Assembly (NCBI RefSeq): GCF_008727865.1 | Contig: NZ_VTWU01000006.1 | Location: 124,001 to 188,000 of the forward strand | Origin: Hymenobacter busanensis | Lineage (GTDB): Bacteria; Bacteroidota; Bacteroidia; Cytophagales; Hymenobacteraceae | Length of the DNA: 64,000 nt | Direction: 5' to 3' | Shown: positions 28,170 through 35,728 of the stretch, one piece after another | How positions within the stretch are numbered: position 1 is the stretch's first letter | Layout of the letters: each line of letters opens with the position of its first letter | The notes under the pieces: generated by a model | Seen by the model: the letters and a program-made list of their open reading frames with translations, nothing else | The model's database searches: none | What the model was told of the DNA's origin: nothing | Program-made: the position numbers and the translations under genes

Positions 28170-28667
28170 GGATATATGGGCCAGAAGCCCGCCGCGGCGG
28201 GTGCTGAGTCGTTGGTTGGGAGAGCGGCTGCATGGCTAATCCGTCGTCACTGAATCCTGGGGAGAGGGCTCTTTCGCGTCTGCGCTACATGCAGCTGACC
28301 GGCAAGTGTACGTAATGCCCCGCACAGATTGTTGGAACAGCCGAGCACAAGCACCGCGCCAACAACTTCTGCAAACGTTTGCACTTAAGCCAGTTAACAA
28401 CTTTACACCACAGCCAACACGCTTACTATCCGCCCTGCTTTCGGCGCAAGCAAACCGACTGCAACCTAGCCTGACGCCGTGCTAACCAAGGTTTTCGTGC
28501 CGTTGCGGAACCGGGAACCAAGTGGCGTAGGGAGCCCGCGGTGAGCGACTGGAAAACTTTTATGTAAATATTTCGCGCTCAGCAAAATCGGGGCGGATTA
28601 TATTGTCTGTATCTGGAACTATCCGAGGACGCATTTGGCTTATGCGGCCGAACATTTCCCATTCAAT
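28170..28667. other. Intergenic region of about 500 bases
   Basis: It contains the LacI-type operator at 28370-28383 and an AT-rich stretch near 28560-28670 in front of the small plus-strand gene. I see no RNA gene, riboswitch core or further coding region in it. Confidence 0.5.
28370..28383. promoter_or_regulatory. LacI-family operator palindrome
   Basis: TGCAAACGTTTGCA is a perfect 14-bp palindrome with the central CG and GCAAACGTTTGC core typical of LacI/GalR operators. It includes AACGTTTG, close to the Bacteroidota -7 consensus, with TTG about 19 bases upstream on the minus strand. It may therefore cover the promoter of the glucosidase. No LacI regulator is in the window. Confidence 0.65.
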
Positions 28668-28940
28668 ATGCTTGATGTGCAGTTGGCCGACGCTGGCTTT
28701 TTCCCCATCTCGTGGCCCGAGGCACCCGACCAGCTTCCTGGCACCACCTACGTGCGGCCCGGCCGGCGCGAACTGGTGCGGGTATTTCTGGCCCACAACC
28801 GCTCGGAGGTGGCTATCTACACCGGCCGCGACTTACGCAGCACCCAACTGGTGTACCGCGGCCCAACCGCCGACGCCGCGCTTCTGCAGCAGCTCTGCGC
28901 GCCATTCGCCAACTCCAGTCCGCAGCCTATCGAAAACTAA
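28668..28940 (+). CDS. Small hypothetical protein
   Basis: 90 residues from ATG 28668 (MLDVQLADAGFFPIS). Content is mixed alpha/beta (RRELVRVFLAHNRSEVAIYTGRD, STQLVYRG) with no membrane segment and no recognised family. Codon use is like that of the neighbours, which supports it being real. A 13-bp GC-rich inverted repeat follows. Confidence 0.55.
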   Translation: MLDVQLADAGFFPISWPEAPDQLPGTTYVRPGRRELVRVFLAHNRSEVAIYTGRDLRSTQLVYRGPTADAALLQQLCAPFANSSPQPIEN

Positions 28941-28967
28941 TACATTCTCGTGCTTCGCTGCCCAATA

Positions 28968-29007
28968 CAACGGCGCCCCGCTGGCAGTAGCCAACGGGGC
29001 GCCGTTG
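28968..29007. terminator. Inverted repeat between convergent genes
   Basis: CAACGGCGCCCCG pairs perfectly with CGGGGCGCCGTTG around a 14-base loop; no T tract on either side, so terminator function is uncertain. Confidence 0.45.
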
Positions 29008-29045
29008 CGTGGTATAAGTGCGGCAACTACTTACGCTAAGAGCAA

Positions 29046-30482
29046 TTAAGCCAGCTGCTTGCGGCGGCCTTCCAGAATGCGGAAGAACGAACGGGTGTTG
29101 ATTTCCTCCTTGGTAAGGCCAGTCGCTACAATTTCCTCCTCCGAAATGGCGCCGCAGTTCAGGGCTTTCAGGAAAAAGTTGAGCAAGCCCTGGCCGGTGG
29201 CGGCGTCGTCGAAAATGTCGCCCGTCAGCGTCGAAATGGCGGCACGCTCCACGAAGGTCTTCAGGCGGTGCACCGCGTCGTCGTAGCTGCTCAGGAAGAA
29301 GTTGTAGGTAGCCGCGTAGCGCATGGGCAGCTGCGCGGGGTTCAGGTCCCAGCCTTGGTAGAGGCCGTTGATGAGCGAGTGGGTGGTGTGGTGGAAACCC
29401 TGGCGCCAGGCGTTGTGCACGGCAGCGCGGTTTTCCTTCATCTGCTCAAACGTGAGGTTGTCGCCGCGGTGCGGACCGATGGGCATCACGTTGGTGGCGC
29501 CGTCGGAGAGAAAAATGCCGGTGCCGCCGAGGGCCACCTTGGTCATGTGGTGGGCAAAGTCGCACACCGGGTGGGCCATGGTCTGGTACTTGGCCGTGAT
29601 GCCCGCCGAGGCCGTGTAATCGTAGGTGCCGAAGTGCGCGGCCACGCAGCGCCCCTCGCTGGCCCGGATGATGCGCATGAGCGGATTGCGGCCTTCCTCG
29701 TCCATGATGATCTGGGTGGCCTCCACCATTGTCTCCATTTTCAGGGTGCCGGGCGCGAGGTTGTTGGCCTGCTCGATCAGCTCGAAGAGGCGCACCATCG
29801 TGGTCATCTGCTCCGGAATGGTCACTTTGGGCAGCATCACCACGAAGTTGTCGGGCAGCTTGCCGCCGGTTTTTTCCAGCAGCGTGGTCAGGAAGATATC
29901 GAGCGTGCGCACGCCCCGGCCCTTCAAATCTTCGGTGAAGGGCTTGATGCGAATGCCGATGAAGGGCGAAATTGTGCCGTTCTGCATGCCCAAAGCCAGC
30001 TCGCCGGCGGCCTGCACGGCCGTGGCGTCTTCCTCGGCATCGGGCCGGTTGCCGAAACCGTCTTCAAAGTCGATGCGGAAGTCTTCCACCGGCTCGCGCT
30101 GCAGCTTGCTCACGATTTTGTTGTAAACCGAGTAGGCCAGCCACGCCGGTTCCTGCTTGCGCTCCTCCGCCGACATAGCATCGAGCTTGGCCGTGAGGGC
30201 CGCAATGTCCTTTTCCGAGGTGGGCAGGTATTCGTGGTTTTTCAACTGCAGCACGTTGGCCAGCTCCACAAAGTTGGGCGCGTAGGTACGCAGGTTGTTG
30301 AGGGCAATGTCGCCCATGCGCACGCAGGTATCGGCCTTGAAGAGGTTGGCGCCGCCGTACACGGTGTGCACCGGCTGGCGGTCGGGTTTGTCGCCGGGGT
30401 AGGTTTGCTGGAAACGCCGGTTGGCCTCGCCGAGTTGGTCGAGCAGTTGGGTTTTGGCGGCGTCCTGGAGGCTAAGCTTCAT
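29046..30482 (-). CDS. DUF6986-type citrate lyase/aldolase-like protein of the purine cluster
   Basis: 478 residues. The sequence has features of the HpcH/HpaI aldolase-citrate lyase-malate synthase superfamily: DFRIDFEDGFGNRPDAEED with the acidic pair expected at a metal site, FIGIRIKPF with a conserved Arg, and LKMETMVEATQIIMDE in place of the citrate-lyase glutamate strand. HFGTYDYTASAGI is another conserved block. I place it in the DUF6986 group, recalled from actinobacterial and other ureide-degradation clusters. It is the last gene of the minus-strand urate operon, so it may act on glyoxylate released by ureide breakdown; that is inference. Confidence 0.7.
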   Translation of the reverse strand: MKLSLQDAAKTQLLDQLGEANRRFQQTYPGDKPDRQPVHTVYGGANLFKADTCVRMGDIALNNLRTYAPNFVELANVLQLKNHEYLPTSEKDIAALTAKLDAMSAEERKQEPAWLAYSVYNKIVSKLQREPVEDFRIDFEDGFGNRPDAEEDATAVQAAGELALGMQNGTISPFIGIRIKPFTEDLKGRGVRTLDIFLTTLLEKTGGKLPDNFVVMLPKVTIPEQMTTMVRLFELIEQANNLAPGTLKMETMVEATQIIMDEEGRNPLMRIIRASEGRCVAAHFGTYDYTASAGITAKYQTMAHPVCDFAHHMTKVALGGTGIFLSDGATNVMPIGPHRGDNLTFEQMKENRAAVHNAWRQGFHHTTHSLINGLYQGWDLNPAQLPMRYAATYNFFLSSYDDAVHRLKTFVERAAISTLTGDIFDDAATGQGLLNFFLKALNCGAISEEEIVATGLTKEEINTRSFFRILEGRRKQLA

Positions 30483-30506
30483 GGTTGGGGAAAGCGGAAA
30501 AGTGGG

Positions 30507-31055
30507 CTATTCTTCAATCTGGGCAAACTGGGCAATGTGTTGTTCCACATGCGCCCGAACAATGGCCGTCTGGCCGTCGATGATGTCGTAGAAACGATTT
30601 TCCAGCGGCACAAACTCCTGAAAATCTTGGTAGAGAGCTGAAAATTCAGGAATGGTGCGCTGCCGCTCCAGGTACTCCCGATGAGCCTGGTAAATGCGTT
30701 TGGCGTGGTTTACTAGTTCGGCAAGGTCACTTGCGCCCCACCCGGCCAAATCCTTCGCAAGAGGAGTCTCAAACAGATGCGGGCCGTAGCCATTTTGGAT
30801 GAGCTGGATAAAACCGCCGTTGGTTACCTCCCCATACAAAACGTTAAACAAGATCAATATGCACGCCGCGTTCGAGAACTTATCCATGCGGGTTTCGGGT
30901 GTTTCCGGCCGCACATGTCGGTAATAGGCTTGGATAAAGACGTACAAATACTGCCAATCATTGGCCTTGGCCTGTTCCAATTCGGCGGCCGACACCGCAG
31001 GCAATGTGACCCACTTGATGCCAATGAGTTCCTGTAGCCTAGATAGAAGCTTCAT
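30507..31055 (-). CDS. DMP19-domain (DUF4375) protein
   Basis: 182 residues from ATG 31055, which overlaps the stop of uraH by 4 bases (ATGA), implying coupled translation. ILFNVLYGEVTNGGFIQLIQNGYGPHLFETPLAKDL is the core of the DMP19/DUF4375 family. That family is named after a neisserial DNA-mimic protein, but its general function is unknown. Its presence inside a purine-catabolism operon may be incidental or may reflect a regulatory role. Confidence 0.75.
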   Translation of the reverse strand: MKLLSRLQELIGIKWVTLPAVSAAELEQAKANDWQYLYVFIQAYYRHVRPETPETRMDKFSNAACILILFNVLYGEVTNGGFIQLIQNGYGPHLFETPLAKDLAGWGASDLAELVNHAKRIYQAHREYLERQRTIPEFSALYQDFQEFVPLENRFYDIIDGQTAIVRAHVEQHIAQFAQIEE

Positions 31056-31393
31056 GAGCCGCGGTAGGTACTGTAGCCGAAGGGGTTCAGCAGCAGCGGA
31101 ATGTGGTAGTGCTCGGCGGCGCTCAGGTGAAACACGATTTCCACGAACGGGTAGAAATTGGGCGTGCCCTGCCGCTCGAAATACGCCTGCGTGAAGAACT
31201 TCATCTTGTACACGCCCGGCGGCAGTTGCTGCTCCTTCGGCAGCAAATCGGGAATGCGGCCGTCCTGGTTGGTGGTGCCACGGGCCAGCTCCTGCCAGGT
31301 GTCGCCGGCCTGCTGCGCCGACAAGGCAATGGTGACACCGGCCGCCGGCTTGCCCAGTGTGGTATCGAGAATGTGGGTCGTTATCTGACTCAT
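31052..31393 (-). CDS. uraH: 5-hydroxyisourate hydrolase
   Basis: 113 residues, the normal length of the transthyretin-like hydrolase. ITTHILDTTLGKPAAGV at the N-terminus, the central TNQDGRIPDLL and the diagnostic C-terminal YRGS motif (ending STYRGS) are present, including the active-site His and Arg positions. It hydrolyses 5-hydroxyisourate to OHCU, the step after urate oxidation. It overlaps uraD by 4 bases and the DMP19 gene by 4 bases. Confidence 0.95.
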   Translation of the reverse strand: MSQITTHILDTTLGKPAAGVTIALSAQQAGDTWQELARGTTNQDGRIPDLLPKEQQLPPGVYKMKFFTQAYFERQGTPNFYPFVEIVFHLSAAEHYHIPLLLNPFGYSTYRGS

Positions 31394-31899
31394 GCAGCCA
31401 ACAGCTTTTCCAGCCGGATTCGGGTGATTTTATTCTGCTCGCGGGCCGCAATCAGGATTTCGTCGTCGGGCTTGTTGAGCAGGCGCGCTTGCAGCAAAGC
31501 CAGCATTTCCTCGGCCGTTTTGCCGGTGGCAAACACGATGAAGATGTAGCCGAATTTCTGCTCGTAGGCGCGGTTGCCGTCGGCCAGCGCCTGCAGCACG
31601 TCTTCGGAGGCGTTTTTCACAGCTGCCTGCTCGCCTTCAGCCCAGTCGCTGGTGCTGGCAAACTTGGCCCGGAGCGACGCCACGTCGCTACCGATTTTGG
31701 GGTGGTGCGCAAATGCCTCGCGCCAGTCGTCTTCCGAGAGGCTGTTCCACACGGTGTTGGCGTGGTCCATCAGCGTGTCCGCGTCGGCCACGGGAAACAC
31801 GGCCAGCATCTGCTGCACCCAGGCCTGCGAGCCGCAGCACTTCTGCAGCGCCTCGGCCAACGCAGGCTTATCGAGTTGGTTGAGTTCGTCTAGGGTCAT
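31390..31899 (-). CDS. uraD: 2-oxo-4-hydroxy-4-carboxy-5-ureidoimidazoline (OHCU) decarboxylase
   Basis: 169 residues, all-helical. The catalytic region FAHHPKIGSD with its active-site histidine, FGYIFIVFATGKTAEEMLALLQ and the C-terminal KITRIRLEKLL are typical of UraD. It converts OHCU to S-allantoin, following UraH in the pathway. Translation is coupled to uraH by a 4-base overlap. A long inverted repeat separates it from the ureidoglycine aminohydrolase gene upstream. Confidence 0.95.
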   Translation of the reverse strand: MTLDELNQLDKPALAEALQKCCGSQAWVQQMLAVFPVADADTLMDHANTVWNSLSEDDWREAFAHHPKIGSDVASLRAKFASTSDWAEGEQAAVKNASEDVLQALADGNRAYEQKFGYIFIVFATGKTAEEMLALLQARLLNKPDDEILIAAREQNKITRIRLEKLLAA

Positions 31900-31933
31900 G
31901 GGTTGGGGGAAGGCGTCTTATGGTCAATCGGCC

Positions 31934-32037
31934 GTCATCCTGAGGCGCAGCCGAAGGACCTTATGCCCGCTGAATGGCCGGTATTATAATGCCTCTTTCT
32001 ATTGTGAGAAGGTCCTTCGGCTGCGCCTCAAGATGAC
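31934..32037. repeat. REP-like long inverted repeat, copy 1
   Basis: Arms of 29 bases (31934-31962 and 32009-32037, beginning GTCATCCTGAGGCGCAGCC) are complementary with one mismatch around a 46-base loop. It lies between uraD and the ureidoglycine aminohydrolase gene. Confidence 0.85.
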
Positions 32038-32046
32038 AGAATGAGC

Positions 32047-32793
32047 TTACATCACCGTCGGAAAACGGTTGACGTTTTTGTAGTAGATGTACACCGAATC
32101 TTCCTGGCCCATGGCCGTGGCCCACTGCTGGCAGTAGGGCGCCATCCAAATGGAGTCGCCTTTTTTCACCGGGTACCAGTGCTGGTCGAGCATGTAAATG
32201 GCCTTGCCTTCGAGGTACATCAGGCCGTGCTCCATGATGTGGGTTTCCACCATCGGCAGGTTGCCGCCGGTGCTGTAAGTGAAGATGTTCACCGCCATGT
32301 CGAAGCCCAGCTCGTTGGGCAGCAGCTCCTGAATGCGCAGCGCGGGGTCGTTCATGTACACGGGCGCCTTGGCAATGTCCCGCTCGCCGAAGTGCACGCC
32401 CGGCACTGCCTGGCCTTCCAGCGGCTCGTACACTTTGTGGAAGGTGAGCAGCTGCGTGCCCTCGGTGGGCCCGGTAAACAAGTAGTCCTTCTCGATGGGC
32501 ACGTACACGAACTGCCCCTGTGTGAGGCGCCGCTCCTGGCCATCGACGGCCACCTGCACCTGCCCTTCCACCACGTAGAAGAAGATTTGCGCGGCTTTGG
32601 TCTGGCCTTCGAGGCGGCCGCCGTCGCGCAGCGTGATGAGCGTTTGGGCCAGGCGGGCGCCCATTTGCTCGTTGATGATGACGTTGACGGTGCAGTTGGT
32701 CCAGCCCGGCACGTTGCTGTTGATGTAGCCATCGGGCGCGATGATGGCGTGGTTGCGCTTGACGACGGACCGGGTAAGGGCGGAAATTTCCAT
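32047..32793 (-). CDS. allE: (S)-ureidoglycine aminohydrolase (bicupin)
   Basis: 248 residues from ATG 32793. Two cupin domains are visible: the first around QIFFYVVEGQVQVAVDGQERRL, the second around THIMEHGLMYLEGKAIYML with Glu and His metal-ligand candidates, preceded by NIFTYSTGGNLPMVE. This is the manganese enzyme that releases ammonia from S-ureidoglycine to give S-ureidoglycolate after AllC. It is flanked on both sides by REP-like inverted repeats. Family identity is strong; the gene symbol follows the E. coli naming. Confidence 0.92.
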   Translation of the reverse strand: MEISALTRSVVKRNHAIIAPDGYINSNVPGWTNCTVNVIINEQMGARLAQTLITLRDGGRLEGQTKAAQIFFYVVEGQVQVAVDGQERRLTQGQFVYVPIEKDYLFTGPTEGTQLLTFHKVYEPLEGQAVPGVHFGERDIAKAPVYMNDPALRIQELLPNELGFDMAVNIFTYSTGGNLPMVETHIMEHGLMYLEGKAIYMLDQHWYPVKKGDSIWMAPYCQQWATAMGQEDSVYIYYKNVNRFPTVM

Positions 32794-32830
32794 GTGGGGA
32801 AAGGGAACTGGGAGCTTATGAATCGGGGCT

Positions 32831-32934
32831 GTCATCCTAAAGCGCAGCCGAGGGACCTGCTCACGTCGGAACGAGTCGTTGCTTCAATGGTCGTTCAGCA
32901 GAGGAAAGGTCCTTCGGCTGCGCCTTAGGATGAC
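32831..32934. repeat. REP-like long inverted repeat, copy 2
   Basis: Arms of 28 bases (32831-32858 and 32907-32934, core GCGCAGCCGAGGGACCT) pair with few mismatches around a 48-base loop. The right arm overlaps the 3' end of allC and supplies its stop codon. Confidence 0.85.
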
Positions 32935-34178
32935 AATTTCTCCTTCGTTAATAATTGAAGAAGAAACCGCTCGGAAACCTCCAGAGCGGCGGCAATATCG
33001 GGCTGCTCCGCGTTTTCGAGCGGGTTGTGGCTGATGCCTTTGTAGCACCGCACGAACAGCATGGTGGCGGGGGCCACGGCCGAAATCGGCACCGCGTCGT
33101 GGCCAGCGCCGCTGACCAGCTCGACGACCGGGTGCCCCGCCTCGGCTATGGCTTGGGCCAGCAATTTATTCATTTCGGCATCGCACGCAACCGGCGCGGT
33201 CTGCTGAATGGGGTTCCAGGCCACGGTGAGGCCGCGGCGCTGGGCAATGGCTTCGGCTTGGCGGTGCAGTTCGTCGTAGGCCGCGGCCAGGCGGGCGGCG
33301 TCGGCGCTGCGCAGGTCGAGGCTGCAGGTGGCTTCGCCCGAAATGACGTTGCTTGCGCTGTGGCGCATATCCAGCTTGCCCACGGTGGCGACGAGGTGCG
33401 CTTTGTGGTCAAGGCCGAATTGCTCGACGGCCAGCACAAACTCGGCGCAGCCGGCCAGGGCATCCTGGCGCATGTCCATGGGCACGGTGCCGGCGTGGCC
33501 GGCCATGCCGGTAAAGGTGAGGCCCACGCGGCGCTGCCCGGCAATAGCCGTTACCAGCGCCACCGGAATGTTCCGCTCCCAGAGTACCGGCCCTTGCTCG
33601 ATGTGCGCCTCGAAGTAGCCCAGCCACTGGTCGGCGGGCAGCGCATCGGCGGCCAGCTGCCCGGCGTCGCCGCCCATTGTGGCAATGGCTTCGGCGAGGC
33701 TGATGCCGGCGGCGTCGGTACGGGGCAGCAGCGCTTGGTCGAAGGAGCCGGCGGCTACTTTGCTGCCGAGGTAGGTGGTGTGAAACCGCACGCCTTCCTC
33801 GTCGCTGAAGGCCATCAGCTCGAAGTGGAAGGGCAACTCCGCCTGCTTTTCGCCTAAATGTTCCAGCAAATCAAGGCCCAGCAGCACGCCCAGCGGCCCG
33901 TCGAAGCGGCCGGCGTTTACCACCGTGTCGATGTGCGAGCCGATGACGAAGGTTTTGGCGCCAGGCCGCGGGTTCAGGAGCCGCCCGCGCACGTTGCCGA
34001 TGCTGTCGATGCGGGTTTGGAGGCCGGCGGCTTCCATCCAGGCGCGCACCAGGGCGCTGCCGCGCAGAAACGCGGGCGTGCCGAAGGTGCGGGTGACGCC
34101 GTCGGCGTCTTCGCTGATGGCGGCCAGTTCGTGAATGCGTTGCAGCAACCGGGCTGCGCGTGCGTGGTACTCCTGCAT
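32925..34178 (-). CDS. allC: Allantoate amidohydrolase (M20 family)
   Basis: 417 residues. Metal-site motifs of the M20/AllC type: GSHIDTVVNAGRFDGPLGV, AFSDEEGVRF, the dimerisation-domain GMAGHAGTVPMDMRQDA, and SGAGHDAVPIS near the C-terminus. It splits allantoate into ureidoglycine, ammonia and CO2. Start ATG 34178 lies 5 bases after the allantoinase stop, so the genes are one operon. Its last codons and TAA stop fall inside the right arm of a REP-like repeat, so the C-terminus (LSS) has been altered by that element. Confidence 0.93.
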   Translation of the reverse strand: MQEYHARAARLLQRIHELAAISEDADGVTRTFGTPAFLRGSALVRAWMEAAGLQTRIDSIGNVRGRLLNPRPGAKTFVIGSHIDTVVNAGRFDGPLGVLLGLDLLEHLGEKQAELPFHFELMAFSDEEGVRFHTTYLGSKVAAGSFDQALLPRTDAAGISLAEAIATMGGDAGQLAADALPADQWLGYFEAHIEQGPVLWERNIPVALVTAIAGQRRVGLTFTGMAGHAGTVPMDMRQDALAGCAEFVLAVEQFGLDHKAHLVATVGKLDMRHSASNVISGEATCSLDLRSADAARLAAAYDELHRQAEAIAQRRGLTVAWNPIQQTAPVACDAEMNKLLAQAIAEAGHPVVELVSGAGHDAVPISAVAPATMLFVRCYKGISHNPLENAEQPDIAAALEVSERFLLQLLTKEKLSS

Positions 34179-34183
34179 TCCGA

Positions 34184-35518
34184 CTAGCGGGTTAGAATTT
34201 GGCCCTGGTTAAGATGGGTGAACTGCGGATTGGCGTAGACCTGAACGCCGTTCAGAAAAGTCTGCTCCACCACGCCGCGCAGCTCCCAGCCAAGGTACGG
34301 CGACACTTTGTGTTTGTGGTGCACCGCCTCGGCCTGCACAATGAAGGCCTTTTCGGGGTCGAGCACCAGCAAATCGGCGTCGTAGCCCTTGGCAATCTGG
34401 CCTTTTCGGTGCGCCATGCCGATGAGCCTGGCCGGGTTCGTGCTCAGCCACTTCGCCAGCTCCAAGAGCGAGGTGCCGCGCGGCTGGGCGGCAGTCCAGA
34501 GCACGGGCAGGGCCAGCTGCAGCGAAGCAATACCGCCCCAGGCCGTAGTGAAGTCGCCGGAGTCGAGCTGCTTTAGGTCGGGCGGCGCGGGCGAGTGGTC
34601 GGTGGCCACGAAGTCGATGAGGCCCGACTCCAGAGCCTGCCAGAGCTGCTCGTTGTTGCGCCGCTCCCGAATGGGCGGCGCGCACTTGAACTGCGTCTGG
34701 CCGTCGGGAATGTCTTCGGCGTTGAAAAACAGGTAGTGCTGGCCCGTCTCCACTGTCAGCGGCAGGCCTTCGGCTTTGGCGGCGGCTATCTGCGCCAGCG
34801 AGTCGGCCGACGACAAGTGCACGATGTGCGTGCGGCAGCCGGTGTCGCGGCACAGCCGAATCATCAGGGCCACGGCGGCGTCTTCCCAGGCTTTGGGGCG
34901 CGAGGCGAGATAGTTCGGGTACGAGCGTTTGTCGCGCTGCTTCCACGCGTCGTCGTCCTGGCTCAGCTCGCAGTGCACCAGCAGCGGCAGGCCGTGGCGG
35001 GCCAGCAGCGGCATCACCTGGCGCAAGTCGGCCTCCGAGGCGTTCGGAAAATCGTCGATGCCGGAGTGCGTAAGAAAGGCTTTGAAACCGAGTACGCCGG
35101 CTTCAACCAAGCCTTCTACATCGGCCGCGTTGCCGGGCACGATACCGCCCCAGAAGCCGCAGTTGGTGTGCATCTGGCCTTCGGTGGCGGCCAGCTTCTG
35201 GCGGAAGTTGGCTACCGAGGTCGTCACCGGCGCCGAGTTCAGCGGCATGTCCACGAGCGTAGTCAGGCCGCCGGCAATGGCGGCGCGAGTGGCCGTGTCA
35301 AAGCCTTCCCAGTCGGTGCGGCCGGGCTCGTTGATGTGCACGTGCGGATCGATGACGCCCGGCAGAATGGCGTGGTCGCCGAAGTCAACGACGGGGCAAT
35401 CGACAGCAGTATCGGTGGGCACCACGTCGGCAATGCGGCCGGCTTGCAGCAGCACCAGGGCAGGGCGCACGCCATCGGGCGTTACCACGCGGCGGCTTTT
35501 CAGGGCTTGATGTAGCAT
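34184..35518 (-). CDS. allB: Allantoinase
   Basis: 444 residues, amidohydrolase fold. DPHVHINEPGRTDWEGF gives the HxH metal pair, LGFKAFLTHSGIDDF the likely carboxylated lysine, LLVHCELSQ and THIVHLSSADS the further histidines, and VATDHSPAPP the metal-bound Asp. It opens the allantoin ring to allantoate. It is the first gene of the minus-strand urate operon, and is divergent from puuD across a 210-base control region. Confidence 0.95.
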   Translation of the reverse strand: MLHQALKSRRVVTPDGVRPALVLLQAGRIADVVPTDTAVDCPVVDFGDHAILPGVIDPHVHINEPGRTDWEGFDTATRAAIAGGLTTLVDMPLNSAPVTTSVANFRQKLAATEGQMHTNCGFWGGIVPGNAADVEGLVEAGVLGFKAFLTHSGIDDFPNASEADLRQVMPLLARHGLPLLVHCELSQDDDAWKQRDKRSYPNYLASRPKAWEDAAVALMIRLCRDTGCRTHIVHLSSADSLAQIAAAKAEGLPLTVETGQHYLFFNAEDIPDGQTQFKCAPPIRERRNNEQLWQALESGLIDFVATDHSPAPPDLKQLDSGDFTTAWGGIASLQLALPVLWTAAQPRGTSLLELAKWLSTNPARLIGMAHRKGQIAKGYDADLLVLDPEKAFIVQAEAVHHKHKVSPYLGWELRGVVEQTFLNGVQVYANPQFTHLNQGQILTR

Positions 35519-35728
35519 TCGGGGAAAGTTTCTGTTTACATTGGTAGCCCTTTTAGGGCCAATCGGCTACGGCACATTCGGCGCGGAGGTCAGCTGCGTG
35601 GCTGACTGGCCCGCGGCTCCGGCGGCTTGGTCAGCGTGCTTCGGCGGCGCTCAGGCCCTGAAATCTGCTACCACAACCACCTCCCCTTTCCCCGAAGGCG
35701 CCGTTTCGGCGCTGCTGCTCCTGTTTGC

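Noticed and set aside
29268-30641. A 457-codon open frame on the plus strand
   Set aside because: Antisense to the DUF6986 gene, with a His/Val/Gly-rich composition typical of shadow frames and no domain.
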